From the IMG/VR virus record IMGVR_UViG_3300049846_001597, positions 1 to 64,000 of that record: a stretch of DNA of 64,000 nt. The stretch is one strand, 5' to 3'. The DNA is from a virus. Positions 54,939 through 61,233 of this stretch are shown here, piece by piece. How positions within the stretch are numbered: the stretch's first letter is position 1; each line of letters opens with the position of its first letter. A program made the position numbers and the translations under genes. The notes beneath the pieces were generated by a model. The model was not told the DNA's origin. It searched no databases and saw nothing but the letters and a program-made list of their open reading frames with translations.

Positions 54939-55075
54939 CAAAACTCCTTGCTGACTTTTTGCACGCCCCGCAGCCAGCGGCGGGTAGACGCGCGCACGGG
55001 GCGACCCTGGCGGGAAAACCGTAAGCGTCGTGCAGGCGAAAGCATCCGCGATTCGGCGTTAAAAAAGTCTTGCAT
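54938..55075 (-). CDS. Possible small basic protein (45 codons)
   Basis: ATG 55075 to TGA 54938, sharing one base with the next ATG. The product is arginine-rich (LSPARRLRFSRQGRPVRAST). No ribosome binding site is visible and the start lies under the opposite promoter at 55081, so this is tentative. Confidence 0.3.
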   Translation of the reverse strand: MQDFFNAESRMLSPARRLRFSRQGRPVRASTRRWLRGVQKVSKEF

Positions 55076-55080
55076 AGGGG

Positions 55081-55108
55081 TTGTCAGCCGATCTTCAATG
55101 TACTACAT
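55081..55108 (+). promoter_or_regulatory. GTANTAC-box promoter
   Basis: TTGTCA, 16 bp, CTACAT with ATGTACTACAT at the -10. Drives the forward gene at 55136. Confidence 0.7.
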
Positions 55109-55135
55109 GAATAATACGGAAGACGGAGACGGAAG

Positions 55136-56020
55136 ATGACCAACGCCTGGGATCGCCTGATGGAGCAATCGACGCTGGAGGACGACGCCGCCCCCACGCA
55201 AGCGCCGCTTGAGCGTTTCGCCCGGTTGCAGGCAGAAGTCACCACCTCGGAAACCTATAAGGAAACCTGCCCGAAGTGCCGTGGCACGGGCCGCTTCCGC
55301 AGCTACGGCGCGTGCTACACCTGCAAGGGCGTCGGCCACCGCGAGTACAAGACCTCGCCGCAAACCCGCCAAGCTAACCGCGACCGCGCGCACGCCCGCC
55401 ACGCCGCCAAAATCGAAGGTTTTGCCCGCACGTATCCCAATGAGGTGGCTTGGATGAACGCCAAGCAAGCCACCTTCGGCTTCGCAGGCAAGATGCTGCA
55501 AGCGCTGATGCAATACGGCGAGCTGACCGAGCGCCAACTCGAAACCGTGCAGCGCCTGATGACCCAAGACGCCGAGCGCGCCGCCGCCCGCAAGGTCGAA
55601 GCGGAAACCCGCGCCGCCGCCGCCTCGACGGTTTCGGTCGAAGCTCTGGAAACCGCTTACGCCACCGCGCGTGAAAACGGCATCCGTTTCCCGAAGCTGC
55701 CGCTGACGTGGCAGAACCCGGAAGACAAGGATGACGCGCAGACCTTCCTGTTCAAAACGTCGCAGAAGGGGCCGATCTACGTCACCGAGTCGGGCGAGTA
55801 CCTGGGCAAGATCACCGAGGGCAAGTTCTTCGGCGTGCGCGCCTGCTCGAAGCAAACCGAGGAGCGCATTGTCGCCATCTGCGCCGATCCTAAGCAAGCC
55901 GCTATCGCCTATGGCCGCCGCTTTGGCGTCTGCTGCAAGTGCGGTCGCGAGCTGACCAACAAGGCCAGCATCGAACTCGGCATCGGCCCGATCTGCGCAG
56001 CAAAGTACGGGTGGGCTTGA
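55136..56020 (+). CDS. Zinc-finger protein with DnaJ-like and DUF6011-like ends
   Basis: 294 residues. CPKCRGTGRFRSYGACYTCK followed by GVGHRE is a DnaJ-type CxxCxGxG zinc finger near residue 45. The centre is helical. The end, FGVCCKCGRELTNKASIELG followed by IGPICAAKYG, is the DUF6011 zinc module seen in many phage and actinobacterial proteins. GGAGACGGAAG precedes the ATG. First gene of a forward island within late genes; function unknown. Confidence 0.8.
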   Translation: MTNAWDRLMEQSTLEDDAAPTQAPLERFARLQAEVTTSETYKETCPKCRGTGRFRSYGACYTCKGVGHREYKTSPQTRQANRDRAHARHAAKIEGFARTYPNEVAWMNAKQATFGFAGKMLQALMQYGELTERQLETVQRLMTQDAERAAARKVEAETRAAAASTVSVEALETAYATARENGIRFPKLPLTWQNPEDKDDAQTFLFKTSQKGPIYVTESGEYLGKITEGKFFGVRACSKQTEERIVAICADPKQAAIAYGRRFGVCCKCGRELTNKASIELGIGPICAAKYGWA

Positions 56021-56044
56021 CGCTCCAGCATCCGTGTACTACAT
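56017..56044 (+). promoter_or_regulatory. GTANTAC-box promoter
   Basis: TTGACG, 16 bp, CTACAT with GTGTACTACAT at the -10. It begins in the last codons of the preceding gene and drives 56071. Confidence 0.7.
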
Positions 56045-56070
56045 TCATCTCATCGGAACGGAGACGCCTT

Positions 56071-56403
56071 ATGACCCACACCGCCGCTCAACTCGCCGCC
56101 ATCGAAGCGTTCGTGCAAGCGCTGCAAACTAAGTTCGACGCCGAAGGCCCAGGCTACGGCCCAGGCGAGCTGCACCACACGGTTTTCTCGGTCGAGTACG
56201 GCCCGAAATACGCGCGCATCGTTGAGACGAAGTACGCTGGCAGCCGCTCGGTCTATTGCTTCGTTGAGATCGCAACCGGCGACATCCTGAAGTCGGCGAG
56301 CTGGAAGGCTCCGGCCAAGGGCGCGCGCGGCACCATCCTGACGCCGACCTTCGGCGTCGAGTTCTGCGACCGCTTCGGCGGCTCGCTCTACAAGCGCCGC
56401 TAG
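56071..56403 (+). CDS. Conserved phage protein of unknown function
   Basis: 110 residues from ATG 56071 after GGAGACGCCTT. TVFSVEYGPKYARIVETKYA then ATGDILKSASWKAPAKGARG and TILTPTFGVEF form a beta-rich domain I recognise as a widespread phage family, often early-expressed. Function unknown. Confidence 0.78.
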   Translation: MTHTAAQLAAIEAFVQALQTKFDAEGPGYGPGELHHTVFSVEYGPKYARIVETKYAGSRSVYCFVEIATGDILKSASWKAPAKGARGTILTPTFGVEFCDRFGGSLYKRR

Positions 56404-56414
56404 GAGGAACTGAC

Positions 56415-56723
56415 ATGCCTAAACTTTGGATCAAACGTGACGCGCCGGGCGCGTATTTCAGCCCGCTCATTGACGGCAAGCGCTATTGGGCTTGGCGCAA
56501 CAACGAAGAGGGCGGCTGGTGGCGCGTTGATATGGTTGATGAGCGCCTCGACGGCAAGCCGGTGATCGGTACGGCGTGCTTCCGTCTTCTCAAAGACGCC
56601 GACGACTTCATCCGCGCCATTCCTGTGCGCCGCCGCAACATCATGTCGGGCGACTACTTCATCGAGCGCGTCGACACCCCGTATTATCTCTCGCCGTCGA
56701 GCGAGACGTATTGGAGTTCGTAG
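56415..56723 (+). CDS. Small hypothetical protein
   Basis: 102 residues rich in Trp/Tyr/Arg (FSPLIDGKRYWAWRNNEEGG). A likely small beta-barrel or sheet. AGGAGGAACTGAC precedes the ATG. Cotranscribed with 56071. Unrecognised. Confidence 0.7.
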   Translation: MPKLWIKRDAPGAYFSPLIDGKRYWAWRNNEEGGWWRVDMVDERLDGKPVIGTACFRLLKDADDFIRAIPVRRRNIMSGDYFIERVDTPYYLSPSSETYWSS

Positions 56724-56726
56724 AGC

Positions 56727-56754
56727 TTGCGCTAGCACTATTCGTGTAGTGCAT
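56727..56754 (+). promoter_or_regulatory. Degenerate GTANTAC-box promoter
   Basis: TTGCGC, 16 bp, GTGCAT; the box is GTGTAGTGCAT with one change from the consensus. Drives 56780. Confidence 0.6.
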
Positions 56755-56779
56755 ATCTTGCTGGGAACGGAGGCTGAAA

Positions 56780-57151
56780 ATGATCGACACACGCAAACCC
56801 TATCGCCAATTCGACCGTAAAGACGAATATGGCGGCGGCGAAGACCGCGTCACCGTTGGCCTGAATTACGGCAACGACACGCGGCTCATCGTAGAGTCCA
56901 GCCACAAAGGCCGGGTCGAACGCTATCGCAGCGACTCGAAGCTCGAAATCCACCCGTGCTGGCGCGATGACGGCAGTGTGCTGATCGAACTCAGCGTCAC
57001 CAATTACTCGCGCAATGGCGCGCGCCGCACGTCCTACCAATCGTTGGTGCTGCCACGCGATGCGGCTGACGCCATCGCCAAGGTGCTCAACAACCGGCCC
57101 GCCAACGAAGCCTTGGCGGAAATGCCAAACACAACGAAGATCGAACGATGA
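56780..57151 (+). CDS. Small hypothetical protein
   Basis: 123 residues. Acidic-basic, beta-rich (DRVTVGLNYGNDTRLIVESS, SVLIELSVTNYSRNGARRTS), ending in a helix (AADAIAKVLNNRPANEALAE). GGAGGCTGAAA precedes the ATG. Unrecognised; its stop overlaps the next start (ATGA). Confidence 0.7.
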   Translation: MIDTRKPYRQFDRKDEYGGGEDRVTVGLNYGNDTRLIVESSHKGRVERYRSDSKLEIHPCWRDDGSVLIELSVTNYSRNGARRTSYQSLVLPRDAADAIAKVLNNRPANEALAEMPNTTKIER

Positions 57152-57324
57152 GCTACGTCCTACGCCACCTCAAGACCGGCGAATACTTGAAGCGCCCGTT
57201 TGCGCGCACCACTGATATTGCCGAAGCGCAGCGCTTTTCCAACGCAGGCGAGGCCGCGCGCTACAAGCGCACGCAGGTGCGCATGCCGCAGAACTGGACT
57301 GAGGACAAAGCCGACGATGAGTGA
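57148..57324 (+). CDS. Small hypothetical protein (58 aa)
   Basis: ATG 57148 overlaps the upstream TGA. The frame encodes SYVLRHLKTGEYLKRPFART then AEAQRFSNAGEAARYKRTQV, a small basic protein, ending eight bases into the next gene. Good coupling on both sides supports it. Function unknown. Confidence 0.66.
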   Translation: MSYVLRHLKTGEYLKRPFARTTDIAEAQRFSNAGEAARYKRTQVRMPQNWTEDKADDE

Positions 57325-57640
57325 CGTAAAAGAGAAGACCAAGCCCGGCGACTCCATCACCGACCTCATCCGCAAGCATGGTGCGGACACCAAGCGCGAG
57401 GAAGAAAAGACCGAGACGCCGAAGAAGAAGTGGCGCAACGTCTTTCAAGCGATGGAGGATGGGCTAGTGTGGCAAGGCCCGCCGACGCCGGGCGAGCCGC
57501 TCAAGTCTGGCGACATCGTGTTCGGCAAGAACACCTATCGCACGGCGGAGGCGGCGCGCAAGGCTTGCATCGCTGGCATCATGGCTGGCCGCTGGCACCC
57601 GCTGGCGTTCTTCTATCTTGGACCGGAGGAAGTGGAGTGA
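57317..57640 (+). CDS. Small hypothetical protein
   Basis: 107 residues from ATG 57317. A charged N-terminus (SDVKEKTKPGDSITDLIRKH, EEEKTETPKKKWRN) precedes a small domain (GDIVFGKNTYRTAEAARKAC). Overlaps the preceding gene by eight bases and the following by four. Unrecognised. Confidence 0.66.
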   Translation: MSDVKEKTKPGDSITDLIRKHGADTKREEEKTETPKKKWRNVFQAMEDGLVWQGPPTPGEPLKSGDIVFGKNTYRTAEAARKACIAGIMAGRWHPLAFFYLGPEEVE

Positions 57641-57804
57641 GCCCGATCACGCTCTACTTCGCCATCCAATTCTTCATCATGGCGCAGAGCATGTCCGAAG
57701 ACGCCGCCGTGCCAGAGGGAGAGCGCCTGTGGTGGTTCCTCGGGCTCAACGTACTTGGCTTGCTGCTGCTTGTCGCCGCCAATGAGCGGAGGGAGAAGAA
57801 ATAA
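57637..57804 (+). CDS. Small membrane protein (55 aa)
   Basis: GTG 57637 overlaps the upstream TGA. Hydrophobic N-terminal part (ITLYFAIQFFIMAQSM) and a transmembrane helix WWFLGLNVLGLLLLVAANER. Last gene of the forward island. Function unknown. Confidence 0.62.
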   Translation: MSPITLYFAIQFFIMAQSMSEDAAVPEGERLWWFLGLNVLGLLLLVAANERREKK

Positions 57805-57812
57805 GCCTCAGC

Positions 57813-58259
57813 TTAAGCCGCCAACAGCAACGCAATCGCCTCGTCATCATCATTGGCGGGGCGCTTAGCGGCGCGCTGGTGGGCGCTGATCGCAGCCTCT
57901 AGGCGGACCAACTCGGCCACCGCCGCTTCGCGCGTCATCTCTTGCGTTGGCGCTGGAGCGCCAACAGCCTCGACCACACCGGCGCTGACGGAAGCACGCT
58001 GCGCCACCGCAAGCACCGCCATCAACCCCGCCATCGAGACGCGCCGGTCGTCTTGCTCGTAAACCAATGAGCCAGCGAGGCGCACCACGCCAGAGCGCGT
58101 CGTGACCGCAACCGCTGCGTCTTCAAGTGTACCCGTCGCCGTGGCGACGCCAGCCGCCGATCCGGCCAGCGCACCCACGATTGCACCGCCGCCGCCGCTT
58201 GGGCGGAAAAACTGGTTGAAGTAATCTTCAGGCCAGTAGGGGGTGTTGAACGTGCTCAT
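57813..58259 (-). CDS. Putative virion protein with GVAT motif
   Basis: 148 residues. GSAAGVATATGTLEDAAVAV near residue 33 is one copy of the repeat motif in the next gene; the C-terminal half is helical (VVEAVGAPAPTQEMTREAAV). TGATG overlap with the gene upstream. Likely part of the same tail or fibre structure. Confidence 0.62.
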   Translation of the reverse strand: MSTFNTPYWPEDYFNQFFRPSGGGGAIVGALAGSAAGVATATGTLEDAAVAVTTRSGVVRLAGSLVYEQDDRRVSMAGLMAVLAVAQRASVSAGVVEAVGAPAPTQEMTREAAVAELVRLEAAISAHQRAAKRPANDDDEAIALLLAA

Positions 58260-59023
58260 CAGTCGAGATCATAACTCAAGCTGGTGCGGTTGCCGTCCAC
58301 ATCGACGGTCGCCGTGATCCGATCTTGGTCATCAGCCACAGCATTGCGGAACGTGATGGTGGTCGTGCCGCCGCCAGAAACCTTGCCACCTGTAGCCGCC
58401 GCAATGAGACGCAGTGCTTGGCGAAGCGTCAGGCCCGTCTCAACGTCTTCCTCGTCCAACAGGTAGGTTGAGAAGATGGCCGCATCCAACTCAACCGCTG
58501 GCGCAATCGAGCCTATAAGCTCGCCTGTGGCGTAACGCACCGCCGAGGTAGTAGCGACGCCCGCGCTCGCGCCGACGCCCCACGCCTTAGCTGTGATCGA
58601 TCCAGACGCAGTAGCGACGCCTGCCGCCGCAGCGGAGCCAGAGAGCGCCGCGATGACGTTGCCTGAAACCGTCGCGACGCCCGCCGCCGATCCGACGCCA
58701 GAGGTGACAAGCTGACCGCTGCCGGTGGCGGTTGCGACCCCATCGGCGGTTGCGGCGATGTTGCGGCCAGACGCCATCGCGCCACTGGCGGTGGCGACGC
58801 CTTGGGCTGAGTTGTGCGAGGAGAGGCCGCCCGTCTTGAGCGGCAGCACCCAGCTTGACGGCGCAAGGTTGCCTGATGGGATGCCAGATTTCGCCGCCCA
58901 GCCGCCTGCGCCCGCAAACACATTGCGCCGGTTGCCGCGCGCGACAAACGCGCGCTCTTGCGTCGCACCGCGCGGGTGAAGCGGATACTGCGCTGCGATG
59001 GCGTTATTTTGAAGCAGCGCCAC
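58259..59023 (-). CDS. Fibre-like protein with tandem GVATASG repeats
   Basis: 254 residues. Between residues 72 and 170 the phrase G-V-A-T-x-S/T-G recurs about every 20 residues (GVATASG, GVATATG, GVATVSG, GVATASG, GVATTSA), typical of beta-helical or fibrous virion proteins. The C-terminus is a non-repetitive domain (TLRQALRLIAAATGGKVSGG). GTG 59023 start. Probably an adhesin or tail appendage. Confidence 0.65.
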   Translation of the reverse strand: MALLQNNAIAAQYPLHPRGATQERAFVARGNRRNVFAGAGGWAAKSGIPSGNLAPSSWVLPLKTGGLSSHNSAQGVATASGAMASGRNIAATADGVATATGSGQLVTSGVGSAAGVATVSGNVIAALSGSAAAAGVATASGSITAKAWGVGASAGVATTSAVRYATGELIGSIAPAVELDAAIFSTYLLDEEDVETGLTLRQALRLIAAATGGKVSGGGTTTITFRNAVADDQDRITATVDVDGNRTSLSYDLD

Positions 59024-59026
59024 GCA

Positions 59027-59920
59027 TCAGCCCCAACCGAAATCGACGGAGCCGTAGAAGTTGGTCGAGGCCGCGACCGCCGCGCCCGTGAACAGAAGCC
59101 ACGTCAAGCACGCATCATCCGGTATCTTCGGCAAGCTTGGCAGCTGGTTCATCAAGTCGCGCTCTGCGCCAACTGACACGGTGGTCAGAGGCAGCGTCAG
59201 AATCGGGCGGCACAGAACAAGCGCGGCGAGCGGCGCGGTGCCAGCCGATGAGGCCGACATTGTAACCGACGCCACGTTGCGGATGCCGTAGTCGCCGTTC
59301 GCCAACGGCAGGAAGGGGCCGTAGTTGTTGGCGGCGGTGCCTGAGTGCGTGATGTGCGGGGTGATCGCTGACGCGGTGCAAGCCACAGTCACAGGCAGCG
59401 TGTTGCCGGTGTTGCCGTCTTGGTCGGTGTAGCTGATGTTGATGTTGTGCGCGGTCGCGCCCACCGTGCCCGAGTACGGCACGAGATATGCGCGCACGCC
59501 GACGCCATTGGTGTAGCGCAGCGACGGCGTACCCGAGAGGTTTTGCGCCACGGCGGAGTTGAGCGAGATGTTATTCCAGTAGCCGCACATATCGACCAGC
59601 ATCAGCACCGATGGAACGCCGGTCGCAACGCCCGTAACTGCGGCGACGTTCAAGACGTGCTTGGTGTCGGTTGACACGTTGCCGCCATGACGGAGGCCAA
59701 AAATCTGCGTGCCGTTGCCGCTGGTTTCCGTGCAGGCCGTCCACGTCAGCGACGTGCCAGCCCAGGCGTTTGCAACCGGCGTGCCGCCAAGTGCGCTCAT
59801 ATCGTACCAGCGGCCAGCAGTGTAGGCGGCAGCGCCCGTGATCTTGTTCCAGTCGTTGCGCCAGAACTTGCCGTTGGTGGTGACTTCGGTGATGAAGTCG
59901 TCGTGCGATGACCAGCCCAT
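59027..59920 (-). CDS. Putative structural protein, paralogue of 59924
   Basis: 297 residues, beta-rich with Thr/Ser/Gly/Asn. GKFWRNDWNKITGAAAYTAG aligns with SWTSFIHKTTSPVLGAAANW of the next gene; both end in a -F-x-W-G sequence (SVDFGWG / HVTFAWG). The pair seems to be a duplicated virion protein, perhaps of the capsid surface or fibre base. Confidence 0.66.
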   Translation of the reverse strand: MGWSSHDDFITEVTTNGKFWRNDWNKITGAAAYTAGRWYDMSALGGTPVANAWAGTSLTWTACTETSGNGTQIFGLRHGGNVSTDTKHVLNVAAVTGVATGVPSVLMLVDMCGYWNNISLNSAVAQNLSGTPSLRYTNGVGVRAYLVPYSGTVGATAHNINISYTDQDGNTGNTLPVTVACTASAITPHITHSGTAANNYGPFLPLANGDYGIRNVASVTMSASSAGTAPLAALVLCRPILTLPLTTVSVGAERDLMNQLPSLPKIPDDACLTWLLFTGAAVAASTNFYGSVDFGWG

Positions 59921-59923
59921 GTG

Positions 59924-60790
59924 TTAGCCCCAAGCAAAGGTGACGTGGCCGCGCACCACGGATGATGTTGATGACGCGCCAGACGTGAAGATATGATTGA
60001 GGCACGCGCCGGATTGGACTTCCAGCGTGCGGCCATCGTGAATGTATGGCGTCTTTTCAGAAGCCGTCGAAGTCTCGCGCAAGATTTGCTGAATAAGCGG
60101 CTTCACCAAAACCAGCGAGATGAACCCGCCAGCCGATGCGCTCAGCGTGATCGATTGCACAGAGCGCACGCCCGCGTCGTTATCCGCAAGCGGAATGAAC
60201 GGCGTGCGCTGGCCTGCGCCAGCCGTTGAGTTTGCCGCGCAATTGATCGTGCCAAGGTTTGCGGTGTTGAGGTAAAACGTCGCCGTGCGACCCGAGACGC
60301 CAGCGCTGTTGGTGTAGCTCACCGTCGCTGTTGCCGTCGCCGTTTGCGGCACGGTGCAGACGGCCATTATTTGCACGCCTTCGCCGCTCGTATAGCGGGT
60401 GAGGCTTGCCGTGTTGTCCAAGTCCTGCTGATCGGTCGAGTCCATATCGAGCAGCGGATAGTGACCGAGGTAGTCGCAGAGAATGTAATAGGCCGGGGCC
60501 ATGTTGGCCGTGGAGCACTGAAGCTGCGCGTCCACGATCACCTTATCTTCGCCGGAGGCGGGCGAGGGGCCAGCATAGATGCCGAAGTTGCCTGCGCCCG
60601 TGAGCGGCGTAAATTCGCCCTGGACGCCAACGTAGGCGTTGTAGCGCGGGATGCCTGCGCCGACGCTTAGGTCAGCCCAATTGGCCGCCGCGCCAAGCAC
60701 GGGCGAGGTTGTCTTGTGAATGAAGCTCGTCCAGCTCTTGCCGCCATCACTGGCTGAATTGGCAAGCTCGACAAGGCGATCAAAGGACAC
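59924..60790 (-). CDS. Putative structural protein, paralogue of 59027
   Basis: 288 residues. SFDRLVELANSASDGGKSWT start, beta-rich body and HVTFAWG end as in its paralogue. I recognise similar proteins following portal genes in podoviruses, unnamed. GTG 60790 follows the upstream TAA (TAAGTG). Confidence 0.68.
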   Translation of the reverse strand: MSFDRLVELANSASDGGKSWTSFIHKTTSPVLGAAANWADLSVGAGIPRYNAYVGVQGEFTPLTGAGNFGIYAGPSPASGEDKVIVDAQLQCSTANMAPAYYILCDYLGHYPLLDMDSTDQQDLDNTASLTRYTSGEGVQIMAVCTVPQTATATATVSYTNSAGVSGRTATFYLNTANLGTINCAANSTAGAGQRTPFIPLADNDAGVRSVQSITLSASAGGFISLVLVKPLIQQILRETSTASEKTPYIHDGRTLEVQSGACLNHIFTSGASSTSSVVRGHVTFAWG

Positions 60791-61222
60791 TTAGTCCTCC
60801 GTGATGTCGAGGTCGCCCGCTGCAAACTGAGGCTGGATGCCAGACGAGACAGCAAGCGATGACGTCAGCGCGCCCTTGTAAAGCACCTTGCCGGTCGAGC
60901 TTGAAGCCGTGCCGACTGCGAAGTGCGTGACCGTCTCCGAACCCCCCGTGCATTGGGGAAACTGAATGATTGCCGTGTTGCTGACGGCGTTGCCGCTAAC
61001 CGTCCAACCGCCGCTGTCTCGCGTCACCGCCACGCGCGCATAGGACGTGTAAGCACACTCGCTGGTGGTTTGCGAGCCAGCTTCACCTGGGTCAGCGGTG
61101 TGCAAGCTCACATAGAGGCTCGTCAGTGGCGACGATGCCGCATTGTCTGCGATGTTGGCGATGGCTGTGCCATTGAAGATCAGCTTCAGCAGATCGTTCT
61201 CGAATGTATTGCCCTTGCTCAT
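60791..61222 (-). CDS. Conserved phage tail-region protein
   Basis: 143 residues. TSLYVSLHTADPGEAGSQTT followed by SECAYTSYARVAVTRDSGGW and TVSGNAVSN is a very common phage structural family. It directly follows the portal and precedes fibre-like genes. AGGATCAAGACGT precedes the ATG. Confidence 0.78.
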   Translation of the reverse strand: MSKGNTFENDLLKLIFNGTAIANIADNAASSPLTSLYVSLHTADPGEAGSQTTSECAYTSYARVAVTRDSGGWTVSGNAVSNTAIIQFPQCTGGSETVTHFAVGTASSSTGKVLYKGALTSSLAVSSGIQPQFAAGDLDITED

Positions 61223-61233
61223 ACGTCTTGATC

